Shown here: one piece after another, positions 25,715 to 33,400 of the stretch
Layout: every line of letters starts with the position of its first letter
Numbering within the stretch: position 1 is the first letter of the stretch
Origin: an uncultured Clostridium sp.
Lineage (GTDB): Bacteria; Bacillota; Clostridia; TANB77; CAG-508
Direction: 5' to 3'
DNA length: 64,000 nucleotides
Assembly: GCA_946497695.1 (NCBI GenBank)
Contig: CAMMLJ010000001.1
Span: forward strand, 155,795 to 219,794
Notes under the pieces: model-generated
Seen by the model: only the letters and a program-made list of their open reading frames with translations
Database searches by the model: none
Told to the model about the DNA's origin: nothing
Made by a program: the position numbers and the translations under genes

Positions 25715-26875
25715 ATGAAAAAAAGATTTATTATAACACTTGCAGTTATAATTGTGCTTATATTAATAATTGGCGTAATTGCAATTGGAATTGGATTATA
25801 TAATGACTTTAAACAAGAGGGAGAATTAATATCAGAATGTAAAGAAATAATGGACTTAAGTAATGCAGAGAATTTGGATACAGAAAAGATTAACGAAATG
25901 CTTACTAGAAGAATTTCGGCTGAAGAATATTTGCAAGTAGAAGATGCATTAAAAGAATATTTAACAGCCAGGTTCCAGAATGTAACAAGAATTACTGAAA
26001 TATTAAACAATGAAAAATTAGAAAATATATTAACAATAGACAACTATAAAAACGATGGCCCGGAGTTTGCAACAACTAAAGAATACATTGAAAATACAAA
26101 GCAAGAATTACAAGACCTAAAAAAAAGATATGAAGAATTATTTACAGAAGAAACAGTAATGTCTTATATAAATAATAAAAATTTGGATAGTTATTATGTG
26201 GATTTTTACAAACAAGAATTAATAGGAAATCCTGAAGATAGTAAAGATAATATTGTAGAACATGAAATAGATGGAATTATTACTATATTAAATAGTTATA
26301 ATTCTGTGATTGATTTTTTAATAACTAATAAGAATAGCTGGAAAATTGAAGGAGAAAACATAGTATTTGCAAATCAGGAGTCATCAGAGAAGTTTTTAGA
26401 GCTAATAAATGATATGTTAGAAAATATACCAGGAACATTAATAGAAAAAGATTTTGGAACATATGAGATTCCTGTAGATTGGATAGAGAGTGTAGCACAT
26501 TCTACAAATGATAAATTTTTCTATGTAAAAGAAGGTCAGGAAAACGAGAATAGACCTAATAATATTTCTATAAATGAAGGATCTAACAAATATGCAGCAA
26601 ATGAACACGAAAACTTTAGAATGGCTATATTAAATCAACTTTCTATGCAAATAGGAGGAGATGAAAATGTTGAAGTAACTGCAAATGGTTCTAATACAAA
26701 GAATGGATATGTTGTTTATACTTTTAATATAAAAGATCAAGATAATACTACCACACAATATTATATTATAGGAGATTACAAATATATTTTAGTGCATGAA
26801 ACAACTTTTGGTGATTCAGCTGAAACAGATAGTGCCGCACAAAAAATTATAGATACATTTAAATGGAAAGAGTAG
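25715..26875 (+). CDS. Membrane-anchored extracytoplasmic protein of unknown function
   Basis: A single N-terminal membrane segment (about residues 4-27) anchors a 355-residue acidic extracytoplasmic part. The middle is helical (TKQELQDLKKRYEELF region), and the C-terminal part reads as alpha/beta with FGTYEIPVDWIESV, GYVVYTFNIKDQD and YKYILVHETTFGD strands, similar in layout to PsbP-like or DUF1795-type lipid- or ligand-handling domains. No lipobox or sortase motif. No specific family assigned. It precedes a GNAT gene by 9 nt, so they are probably cotranscribed. Confidence 0.72.
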   Translation: MKKRFIITLAVIIVLILIIGVIAIGIGLYNDFKQEGELISECKEIMDLSNAENLDTEKINEMLTRRISAEEYLQVEDALKEYLTARFQNVTRITEILNNEKLENILTIDNYKNDGPEFATTKEYIENTKQELQDLKKRYEELFTEETVMSYINNKNLDSYYVDFYKQELIGNPEDSKDNIVEHEIDGIITILNSYNSVIDFLITNKNSWKIEGENIVFANQESSEKFLELINDMLENIPGTLIEKDFGTYEIPVDWIESVAHSTNDKFFYVKEGQENENRPNNISINEGSNKYAANEHENFRMAILNQLSMQIGGDENVEVTANGSNTKNGYVVYTFNIKDQDNTTTQYYIIGDYKYILVHETTFGDSAETDSAAQKIIDTFKWKE

Positions 26876-26884
26876 GAGAAATAT

Positions 26885-27421
26885 ATGGATAAGGTAGAAA
26901 TTAAAGAGTTAGCACTTGAAGATATTCCAGACTATGTTAAAGTAAATACTATAGCTTGGCAGGAATCATATAAAGGACTTATAGCTGATTCAATTTTAGA
27001 TGAAGTATTAAATAATATTGATAATTCTATACAAAAGCAAATTACTGTGTTCAATAATGATAAAAAGAATAATATAAAAAAATTTATTTTAAAAGTAAAT
27101 GATGAGCCAGTAGGAATGACAGGAATAGGTAAAGCAACAGATGAAAAGTATGAAGATATTGGAGAACTATATTCATTATATTTATTAAATAAAGTGAAGA
27201 AAAAAGGATATGGAAAATTACTTTTTTATAATGATGTAAAAGAACTAATTAACTTAGGATTTAATGAAATGATAGTTGGTTGCTTAATAAATAATCCATC
27301 AAATGATTTTTACAAACATATGGGAGGAAAATTAATTGATGTAGTAACTAATAAGGTAAAAGGTTATGATATGAAAGAAAATATATATTATTATGAAAAT
27401 TTAAAAGAATTGATAAAATAG
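26885..27421 (+). CDS. GNAT N-acetyltransferase
   Basis: A 178-residue single GNAT domain. Motifs: DIPDYVKVNTIAWQESYKGL at the N-terminus, LYSLYLLNKVKKKGYGKLLFY as the acetyl-CoA loop and NNPSNDFYKHMGGK as the following helix. It resembles the acetyltransferases seen near antibiotic and stress genes. The start has GTAGGAG upstream. Substrate unknown. Confidence 0.88.
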   Translation: MDKVEIKELALEDIPDYVKVNTIAWQESYKGLIADSILDEVLNNIDNSIQKQITVFNNDKKNNIKKFILKVNDEPVGMTGIGKATDEKYEDIGELYSLYLLNKVKKKGYGKLLFYNDVKELINLGFNEMIVGCLINNPSNDFYKHMGGKLIDVVTNKVKGYDMKENIYYYENLKELIK

Positions 27422-27444
27422 TAGTAATATTTGGGGATGGAATA

Positions 27445-28203
27445 ATGAAGAAGAAAAGAATCTTGATAGAAACAGATAATGTAAATGAAGGTTATAAAAA
27501 ATATAAAAAATACAAGAGGTTTATATATAAAAATGTAGAATTCATATATAATGGCAAAAACAAAGATATAGAAAGAATTGTTAAAGTTTTAAATATAAAA
27601 TCCAGAAGAAAAAGACTAGAATATATTTTTGATGAATCTTGTTCAGATATTGATAGACACTTTAAAGGAGAAAATATTTGTGGGTTTGAATGTGGGCAAT
27701 GCATGGTTCAAAGAGAGCATAAACTAAGAGATAAGAATGGATGTTGCAGAATTTGTAGATTACAAAGTGATACAGGATGTACAAGTAAGAATCTAACATG
27801 TAAACTTTTCTTTTGTGACGAAGTAAAAAATAAATATAAGGTAATTAAATTAAATGATTTAAAACTGCTAAAGTTACTTACTAGAAGGCAAAGAATAATG
27901 ATAAGATTCGATTTGTTTTCAACTAGAGAAGAGGTTATTATGGACTTATATCTTGGCTTTATAACAATAGCAGCTTTTAGAGAATTATATATGTTAATAA
28001 AAACAAGTTTATTTTGGATATTTAAAAGAATTCAACATAATTCAAAAATGTCTAGTGTTAGTAAATTGGTAATATTTATAACTATATTAATGATTATAAT
28101 GTTTGCTACAATTAATCCAATATTGCCTATAGTTATGATATGTATAGGAATATTAGAAGACATTTTTGTAAGATTACATAAAAAGTTTATTGCACAAGTA
28201 TAA
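27445..28203 (+). CDS. Cysteine-rich protein with two C-terminal membrane helices
   Basis: Not recognised by name. Residues about 65-125 carry at least ten cysteines in a compact pattern (CSDID, ICGFECGQCMV, GCCRICRL, TGCTSKNLTCKLFFC), consistent with a metal- or iron-sulfur-binding or multi-disulfide knuckle. Two hydrophobic helices follow near residues 210-245 after a basic region (LLTRRQRIMIRF). The N-terminus is charged and lacks a signal peptide, so the cysteine domain is probably cytoplasmic and metal-binding. It is followed 32 nt later by the PPC-like gene. Confidence 0.7.
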   Translation: MKKKRILIETDNVNEGYKKYKKYKRFIYKNVEFIYNGKNKDIERIVKVLNIKSRRKRLEYIFDESCSDIDRHFKGENICGFECGQCMVQREHKLRDKNGCCRICRLQSDTGCTSKNLTCKLFFCDEVKNKYKVIKLNDLKLLKLLTRRQRIMIRFDLFSTREEVIMDLYLGFITIAAFRELYMLIKTSLFWIFKRIQHNSKMSSVSKLVIFITILMIIMFATINPILPIVMICIGILEDIFVRLHKKFIAQV

Positions 28204-28235
28204 TCTAATAAAAAATTGATTATTTGGAGGTAAAA

Positions 28236-28517
28236 ATGGAATATAGAAAATTTAATGTAAATGAAAAGAAATATTATGCAAATGATTTTACAGAAAATTT
28301 TGAAATAGTTTCTCTAACAGGAACTATAAATACAATGAATGATAAATTTTATACACATATACATATGAGTGCAGGAAATGAAAGGGGTGATGTGTTTGGC
28401 AGACATCTAAATAAAGCTATTGTAAGTGCAACATGTGAAATGGTAATACATATTATAGATGGTAAAGTGGATAGAAAATATAATGATGATATTGGATTAA
28501 ATTTATTCGAATTTTAA
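28236..28517 (+). CDS. Truncated PPC/DUF296 (PD1-like) domain protein
   Basis: The C-terminal half of a PPC/DUF296 domain is clear: ENFEIVSLTGTINTM, the HIHMSAGNE metal/partner segment, VFGRHLNKAIVSATCEMVI and DIGLNLFEF. Normal proteins are about 140 residues; this is 93. It starts with the family MEYRKF and then jumps to NEKKYYANDF, so roughly 45 residues holding the first beta strands are missing in frame. AGGAGG fits the ATG at 28236. It is likely non-functional or a divergent form. Confidence 0.75.
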   Translation: MEYRKFNVNEKKYYANDFTENFEIVSLTGTINTMNDKFYTHIHMSAGNERGDVFGRHLNKAIVSATCEMVIHIIDGKVDRKYNDDIGLNLFEF

Positions 28518-28541
28518 TTAATAAAATAAGGGGGATTAATA

Positions 28542-29207
28542 ATGAATATTTTAAAAAACAAAAAAGTGATTATAGTAGTAAGTGTAGTATTATTAATAGC
28601 CATAATAGTTGTTGGAATTTTAGTGGCAAAAAATCTTACAAGTAAAGAAGTACAAAGATATGGAAGAACAGAGGTATATCTAAAAGATCAAAATGCTGAC
28701 GTAATAGCTGGAGCAAAGGTGAGTTTTAATAAAAAAGACACTGGAAAAGTAATAGATGAAGAGGCAGAATCTGGCTTAGATGGAAAAATTATATTTACAA
28801 ATGTTCCTGTCGGAGAATATGAAATTGTAGTAAAAGAAGCTCCTAAAGGTTATGAAATAGATCAAGAGAAGGCAGATGTAACAATAGAACCAGCACAAAC
28901 TACAGTTGTTAATATTGATTTAAAAAGAGTAAGAGCATCAGTTATTCTTAGAAGTAAAGATGCAGATGGAAATCTTATACCAAATATAAAATATAATTTA
29001 TATAATGATGAAAATGAAGTTATACAAGAGATTACATCAAATGAAGAGGGACTATGTGGTGTTACAGATTTACCTTTAGGTAATTATTCAGTACAAGTTG
29101 CAGAATTACCAGAAGGTTATCAAGGAGACACATCTAGACAAGAATTAAAATTAGAACAAGAAGGTCAAGTTCTTTTAATAGAAGAACAATTTGAAAAAAT
29201 AAATTAA
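28542..29207 (+). CDS. Membrane-anchored protein with two Cna-B/SpaA-like domains
   Basis: An N-terminal membrane helix (about residues 8-29) is followed by two Cna-B-type beta-sandwich repeats: about 40-130 (TEVYLKDQNADVIAGAKV ... VPVGEYEIVVKEAPKGYEI) and about 132-215 (SVILRSKDADGNLIPNIKY ... LPLGNYSVQVAELPEGYQG). These domains act as rigid stalks in Gram-positive surface proteins. There is no LPxTG signal, so it is anchored by the N-terminal helix. It carries no adhesin domain and may serve as a spacer or ligand-binding module. Confidence 0.85.
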   Translation: MNILKNKKVIIVVSVVLLIAIIVVGILVAKNLTSKEVQRYGRTEVYLKDQNADVIAGAKVSFNKKDTGKVIDEEAESGLDGKIIFTNVPVGEYEIVVKEAPKGYEIDQEKADVTIEPAQTTVVNIDLKRVRASVILRSKDADGNLIPNIKYNLYNDENEVIQEITSNEEGLCGVTDLPLGNYSVQVAELPEGYQGDTSRQELKLEQEGQVLLIEEQFEKIN

Positions 29208-29225
29208 TAAAATGTAAAAAAAACA

Positions 29226-29256
29226 TTGACTTAAAGCTGACTCCAAGTGATATATA
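29226..29256 (+). promoter_or_regulatory. MerR-type promoter with a 19-nt spacer before DUF362
   Basis: TTGACT (29226-29231), 19 nt and TATATA (29251-29256). The spacer carries an imperfect dyad, ACTTAAAGCTG/GACTCCAAGT (29229-29248), close to the AdhR-class operator. An over-long spacer with a central dyad is the mark of MerR-family activators. No merR gene is in the window. Confidence 0.65.
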
Positions 29257-29313
29257 AATTATAAATAAAAATTAGAAAAACAAGTATAATATTTTTATAA
29301 GGAGGAATAGAGA

Positions 29314-30198
29314 ATGGAGAAAGCTAAAGTTTATTTTACAAAAGAAATTTCACCAGAAAGTGCAATAAAAATGTATGAAAAATTAGGAAAGGAATTACCA
29401 GGAAAAGTTGCTGTTAAATTACATTCAGGAGAACAGGGAAATCAAAATTATATAAGACCAGAATTTGTAAAGGCAATTGTAGAAAGAGTAAATGGAACTG
29501 TTGTAGAATGTAATGCAGCATATGAAGGTGCAAGAAACAGTACAGAAAAACACAAAAAATTAATTGAAGATCATGGATGGACAAAATATTTTGATGTAGA
29601 TATTATGGATGCTGATGGGGATGATATGGTTTTAGATATTCTTAATGGAAAAGTTTTAAAACAAAACTTTGTAGGTAAAAATATGAAAAATTATGATTCT
29701 ATGTTAGTATTATCACATTTTAAAGGACACCCAATGGGAGGCTATGGTGGAGCATTAAAACAATTATCAATAGGTTGTGCTTCATCAGAAGGAAAATCTT
29801 GGATACATTCAGCAGGAAAAACAAAAGATCAAACTATAGTATGGAATAATTTACCAAAACAAAATCTATTCTTAGAATCAATGGCAGATGCAGCATCTTC
29901 TGTAGTAAATTATTTTAAAGATAATATTTTGTTTATTAATGTTATGTGTAATTTATCTGTAGATTGTGATTGCTGTGCTGTTGCAGAAGACCCATGTATG
30001 AAAGATATTGGAATTCTAGCAAGTACAGATCCAATAGCAATTGACCAAGCATGTATAGATTTAGTATATAATTCAAAAGATCCAGGAAGAGATCATTTTG
30101 TGGAAAGAGTAGAGAGACAAAATGGTAGACATACAATAGATGCAGCAACTGAACTTGGATTTGGAACAAAAGAATATGAATTAATTAATGTAGACTAG
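29314..30198 (+). CDS. DUF362 domain protein
   Basis: The 294-residue protein has the DUF362 features KVAVKLHSGEQGNQNYIRPEF, VECNAAYEGARNST, LSHFKGHPMGGYGGALKQLSIG, an NVMCNLSVDCDCCAVAEDPCM cysteine-rich segment and DPIAIDQACIDLVY. Many DUF362 proteins carry iron-sulfur ferredoxin domains; here no 4Fe-4S CxxCxxC pattern is seen but the C-x-C-C cluster is kept. Function in the family is uncertain (redox enzyme or uroporphyrinogen-III-decarboxylase-like scaffold). Its promoter is MerR-type. The stop lies within a REP-like repeat. Confidence 0.9.
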   Translation: MEKAKVYFTKEISPESAIKMYEKLGKELPGKVAVKLHSGEQGNQNYIRPEFVKAIVERVNGTVVECNAAYEGARNSTEKHKKLIEDHGWTKYFDVDIMDADGDDMVLDILNGKVLKQNFVGKNMKNYDSMLVLSHFKGHPMGGYGGALKQLSIGCASSEGKSWIHSAGKTKDQTIVWNNLPKQNLFLESMADAASSVVNYFKDNILFINVMCNLSVDCDCCAVAEDPCMKDIGILASTDPIAIDQACIDLVYNSKDPGRDHFVERVERQNGRHTIDAATELGFGTKEYELINVD

Positions 30199-30224
30199 GG
30201 ATTTGGGGACGTTCCTTTTTTCCC
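30198..30224. repeat. 27-bp REP-like palindrome, copy 3
   Basis: GGGATTTGGGGACG ... TTTTTTCCC, identical over 27 bp to the copy at 36234-36260. Its first base is the last base of the DUF362 stop codon. Confidence 0.9.
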
Positions 30225-30240
30225 TATATAAAATAAAAAG

Positions 30241-30274
30241 CACAAGGCATCGACTAGTACATCGATGCCTTGTG
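30241..30274 (-). terminator. Intrinsic terminator of the minus-strand gene remnant
   Basis: A 13-bp stem (CACAAGGCATCGA on the left arm) with an 8-nt loop; on the minus strand it is followed by a T-rich tract, so it belongs to the decayed gene. Confidence 0.8.
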
Positions 30275-30278
30275 TGAT

Positions 30279-30405
30279 TTACTCCTCCGTTTCTAACATA
30301 GAGGCGTATTCGAGGATCTATGAATATTCCAAGCTTTCAAGCCAGCTGATAGCCTGGATCTCCGCGGCTGTCAACTCATATGTATTCAGTATGGATTGTA
30401 AAATT
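30279..30405 (-). pseudogene. Decayed 3' end of a compositionally foreign gene
   Basis: On the minus strand a GC-richer stretch reads YELTAAEIQAISWLESLEYS, then a stop (30318-30320), then ILEYASMLETEE and a final stop (30279-30281) just before a strong terminator. The pattern (stop, terminator, CGC/GCC codons) matches the 3' ends of the other single-gene units of this window. No upstream start or full frame remains. The family is not recognised. Confidence 0.5.
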
Positions 30406-30512
30406 TATATTATTATAGTATAAATATAAAAGAAATTATTTTAGAATAATAAGTTTGAGTTAACTTAATTGTCCGATATAATTAAAAATATAAGATGTAA
30501 AGGAAAGATAAT
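30406..30512. other. AT-rich upstream region of the bceRS-like operon
   Basis: AT-rich DNA with an inverted repeat around 30399-30425 (ATTTATA-type arms). No consensus promoter is clear and no gene is supported. Confidence 0.4.
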
Positions 30513-31184
30513 ATGGCTAAAATATTAATAGTTGAAGATGATAAAAAATTAAGGGAAGAATTAAAAATATTTTTAGAAAAACATGGGTATGAAGTAATAG
30601 TATTGGAAAAATTCGATAATACAATTGAGGACATTTTATCAAGTAAATCAAATTTGGTATTGTTAGACATAAACTTACCATATATGGATGGAGAATATAT
30701 TTGTAAAGAAATAAGAAAAGTTTCAAATGTTCCAATAATTATAGTAACAAGTAGAGATAATGAATTAGATGAACTTTTAAGTATTAATAATGGTGCAGAC
30801 CAATATATTACAAAACCATATAATATTCAGATTCTACTTGCAAAAATAGAAAGACTATTACAAAGAAGTAATACAAGCCAAGTAAATCAAGACAAAATAG
30901 ATTGTGGTGAATTTGTTTTGAATGTATCTAAAAGCCTTATAGAGAAATACGATAAATCAATAGAATTAACTAAAAATGAACTAAAAATATTACATTACCT
31001 AGTCTTAAATAAAGGAAAGATTGTTTCTAGAAACGATATAATGGATTATTTATGGGACAGTGAGAGTTTCGTAGATGACAATACGCTTACTGTTAATATA
31101 AAAAGATTAAGAACTAAATTAGAAGAAGTAGGATTAAAAGATTTAATCGAAACTAAAAGAGGATTGGGGTATATTCTAAAATGA
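30513..31184 (+). CDS. OmpR-type response regulator (BceR-like)
   Basis: The 223-residue regulator has a receiver domain with phospho-acceptor Asp52 (LLDINLPYMDG), conserved Thr/Ser near 79-80 (VTSRDNE) and Lys101 (ITKPYN), followed by an OmpR winged helix (ELTKNELKILHYLVLNKGKIVSR ... TVNIKRLRTKLEE ... TKRGLGYIL). The stop overlaps the kinase start by ATGA. The BceR-type box TTACA-N4-TGTAA at 33307-33320 before the cognate transporter indicates its target. Role: sensing cell-wall-active peptides. Confidence 0.93.
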   Translation: MAKILIVEDDKKLREELKIFLEKHGYEVIVLEKFDNTIEDILSSKSNLVLLDINLPYMDGEYICKEIRKVSNVPIIIVTSRDNELDELLSINNGADQYITKPYNIQILLAKIERLLQRSNTSQVNQDKIDCGEFVLNVSKSLIEKYDKSIELTKNELKILHYLVLNKGKIVSRNDIMDYLWDSESFVDDNTLTVNIKRLRTKLEEVGLKDLIETKRGLGYILK

Positions 31185-32197
31185 GATTTAAAGAATATTT
31201 AAAAGAAAAAATTATATATATTAGCTTACTAGCATTTGCAGTTATAACTATTGAGATTCTTTTAATTCCATATAATATACTAGTATATATAAAAATATAT
31301 ATTGCCATAGTTATAATCGCAGCTTTTTTGATAGGTTTTTTAGTTGAGTATTATTCAAAGAAAAATTATTATGATACAGTAAAAAGCAGAATTAAAGAGT
31401 TGCAAGAAGAATATCTCATTATGGAAGTTTTGCCAAAAGCAAACTTTACAGAAGCTACTATATTAGAAGATGTTATTAGAGACATAGGAAAATCAATGTT
31501 AGAAAATGTAAATAAATATAAGTATTTACAAGAAGACTATAAAGATTTTATAGAATTATGGATTCACGAAATAAAAATTCCGATAGCTACAAGTAAGATG
31601 ATTGTTGAAAATAACAAAAACGAGATTACAGAAAACATAAATGAAGAATTAGATAAAATAGACAATTATACTGAACAAGCTTTATTTTATGCTAGAAGTA
31701 ATACTGTAGAGAAAGATTATATTGTAAGGAAAATTCAATTAAAAGAGATTGTTAATACAAGTATATTAAAAAATAAGGCACAATTAATACAAAATAAAAT
31801 ATCTATTGATACAAAGAATTTAGACGAAATAGTTTATACAGATAGCAAATGGTGTATATTTATAATAAATCAAATAATACAAAATTCTATAAAATATTCC
31901 AAAAATGAAGATAGGCAAATAGAGATATATAGTAAAGAGAAAAAAGAAAATATTATTTTACATATAAAAGATAATGGAATAGGAATTAAAGAAAGTGAGA
32001 TTACGCGAGTATTCGAAAAAGGCTTTACAGGTGAAAATGGAAGAATTACAGGCAAGAAATCTACAGGAATAGGTTTATATTTATGCAAAAAGCTATGTGA
32101 TAAATTAGGTATTGGTATAGAAGTAGGTTCAGAAAAAAATATAGGGACAGAAGTAAAGTTAATATTTCCTAAAAATAGTTTTATTAATATGAAATAA
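31181..32197 (+). CDS. Intramembrane-sensing histidine kinase (BceS-like)
   Basis: The 338-residue kinase has two membrane helices (about 14-31 and 35-56) with only a few residues between them, as in intramembrane-sensing kinases that depend on a BceAB transporter for signal input. His129 sits in ELWIHEIKIP, the N box is IIQNSIKYSK, and ATP-lid boxes DNGIGIKESEITRVFEKGF and STGIGLYLCKKL follow. It overlaps the regulator gene. The expected downstream bceAB genes are 1.2 kb further, beyond two foreign genes. Confidence 0.93.
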   Translation: MRFKEYLKEKIIYISLLAFAVITIEILLIPYNILVYIKIYIAIVIIAAFLIGFLVEYYSKKNYYDTVKSRIKELQEEYLIMEVLPKANFTEATILEDVIRDIGKSMLENVNKYKYLQEDYKDFIELWIHEIKIPIATSKMIVENNKNEITENINEELDKIDNYTEQALFYARSNTVEKDYIVRKIQLKEIVNTSILKNKAQLIQNKISIDTKNLDEIVYTDSKWCIFIINQIIQNSIKYSKNEDRQIEIYSKEKKENIILHIKDNGIGIKESEITRVFEKGFTGENGRITGKKSTGIGLYLCKKLCDKLGIGIEVGSEKNIGTEVKLIFPKNSFINMK

Positions 32198-32200
32198 AAA

Positions 32201-32229
32201 TTGACATAATTCTAGACACAATATATAAT
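32201..32229 (+). promoter_or_regulatory. Consensus sigma-A promoter of the 32286 gene
   Basis: TTGACA (32201-32206), 17 nt, TATAAT (32224-32229): a perfect consensus pair immediately after the kinase stop. Confidence 0.8.
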
Positions 32230-32285
32230 TACATTGTTAAAAAATGTTAATGATTCCAAAGAATGGAGGAATGGAGGAATGAAGA

Positions 32286-32672
32286 ATGAAACGGGAATAC
32301 TTAACAACATGGCAAATGGAGATTTTGTCTAATAAATATCGGGAGGATAGAGCATTGCTTGAAAAAGCAATAACAGAGCTTAATCGTTATTTAAGACGGG
32401 TAAGCTACGAAATGGCTCTAAGACAAGCAACACCAACATTGCTTGGATTGTTACAGGCAGAGTTTGAACTAACTTACGAGGACGAACTTAAGCTATATTT
32501 AGAATTTGAAGAAGTCCCAGCGGAGACCATTAATTGTGAATTCTTGCAATGGTGGAAGAGATTAAATTTTGCGGTGGAAAACGCAGAACCTTCTGTGTCG
32601 GAAGATTGCCAGTTAGAGCTGGTGAAGTTGATACGTAATTTTTACAATGCGTATATGCACTTTTCTGATTAA
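32286..32672 (+). CDS. Unknown 128-residue helical protein, compositionally foreign, inserted in the bce module
   Basis: Not recognised. It looks fully helical and acidic, with YLTTWQMEILSNKY, NRYLRRVSYEMALRQ and CEFLQWWKRLNFAVENA helices, without signal peptide or membrane segment. CGG, CGT, CTT and GCG codons contrast with the AGA-only usage of the bordering bce genes. It has its own consensus promoter and a terminator hairpin (32684-32728). Role unknown; it need not be connected to peptide resistance. Confidence 0.68.
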   Translation: MKREYLTTWQMEILSNKYREDRALLEKAITELNRYLRRVSYEMALRQATPTLLGLLQAEFELTYEDELKLYLEFEEVPAETINCEFLQWWKRLNFAVENAEPSVSEDCQLELVKLIRNFYNAYMHFSD

Positions 32673-32683
32673 AGTATTCTATA

Positions 32684-32728
32684 AAGCAGGGCTATATGCA
32701 ACCTTTTTGGGGCATATAGTCCTTGCTT
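32684..32728 (+). terminator. Hairpin after the 32286 gene
   Basis: A 16-bp stem with one bulge: AAGCAGGGCTATATGC pairs with GCATATAGTCCTTGCTT. The AAGCAGG/CCTTGCTT base resembles the terminator at 24748. Confidence 0.75.
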
Positions 32729-32774
32729 ATTATAGAGACATAACTGAAAAAATGATTCAAATAAACATTGAATG

Positions 32775-32803
32775 TTGAAAAAACTAATATGGCTATATAT
32801 AAT
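32775..32803 (+). promoter_or_regulatory. Sigma-A promoter of the 32852 gene
   Basis: TTGAAA (32775-32780), 17 nt, TATAAT (32798-32803). Confidence 0.7.
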
Positions 32804-32851
32804 ATATACATGTAACAAGAAGTTCTAGTTGGATTATGAAAGGAGCTAATT

Positions 32852-33226
32852 ATGAATATAAACTTTCAAAAAGAAAAGGAACGGATTGAACTAAAGAAAT
32901 CTACATACGTTGGAAGTATAGGAATATATATGGAGTTTAGTGAAAAGATAGAAGACGTAGCATTCAAATATTTTTTATATGGAATTAAAGCAGAAGAAAC
33001 AGTAAATTTCATTCTTGCAATGTTTAGTAGTATCGTAGACGAACAAATGAAAGAACATAATAGTTTAAACATTGAAAAAAATTTATTCCGAATATGCAAT
33101 AAGGAATATGTTTTTGATATTTATGTTTACGATGATAACACATTTTTGTTTGATTGGAATCCGAAATTAGATGAATTGGATGCAGCTCAGTTATTATATT
33201 ATGCAGCAATAAACTTGTCACAATAA
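32852..33226 (+). CDS. Unknown 124-residue protein, second single-gene unit in the bce module
   Basis: Not recognised. An alpha/beta protein with a basic, charged N-terminus (FQKEKERIELKKS), an EKIEDVAFKYFLYGIKAEETVNFILAMF helix and a C-terminal strand-helix (DIYVYDDNTFLFDW ... AAQLLYYAAINL). No signal peptide or membrane segment. It has its own promoter and GC-rich terminator and lies between the bce kinase and transporter. Its composition is intermediate between the foreign units and the host. Confidence 0.65.
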   Translation: MNINFQKEKERIELKKSTYVGSIGIYMEFSEKIEDVAFKYFLYGIKAEETVNFILAMFSSIVDEQMKEHNSLNIEKNLFRICNKEYVFDIYVYDDNTFLFDWNPKLDELDAAQLLYYAAINLSQ

Positions 33227-33246
33227 ATGTATATTCCACAAAAGCT

Positions 33247-33291
33247 ACAAGCCGGTACATTAATCTTATACAGATTTTTGTACCGGCTTGT
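33247..33291 (+). terminator. GC-rich hairpin after the 32852 gene
   Basis: A perfect 13-bp stem ACAAGCCGGTACA/TGTACCGGCTTGT; the T tract after it is poor. Confidence 0.75.
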
Positions 33292-33305
33292 CTTAGTTGG
33301 AAAAA

Positions 33306-33321
33306 CTTACAAAAATGTAAG
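33306..33321 (+). promoter_or_regulatory. BceR-type operator before the transporter genes
   Basis: CTTACA-AAAA-TGTAAG is a perfect palindrome matching the TNACA-N4-TGTAA box known for BceR-like regulators. It sits 20 bp upstream of the -35, an activator position. A further TGTAAG half-site at 33327-33332 follows. Confidence 0.8.
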
Positions 33322-33341
33322 ATTATTGTAAGCCAAATAAA

Positions 33342-33369
33342 TTGTATAAAATATAAAAATCAGTATAAT
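33342..33369 (+). promoter_or_regulatory. bceAB promoter
   Basis: TTGTAT (33342-33347), 16 nt, TATAAT (33364-33369), downstream of the operator. Confidence 0.65.
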
Positions 33370-33400
33370 AAAATTAAAGTTAATAGAGAGGAGATTAAAA

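Noticed and set aside
32286..33226. The two foreign genes as part of the Bce system
   Set aside because: They have separate promoters and terminators and different codon use; no evidence beyond position supports a shared function.
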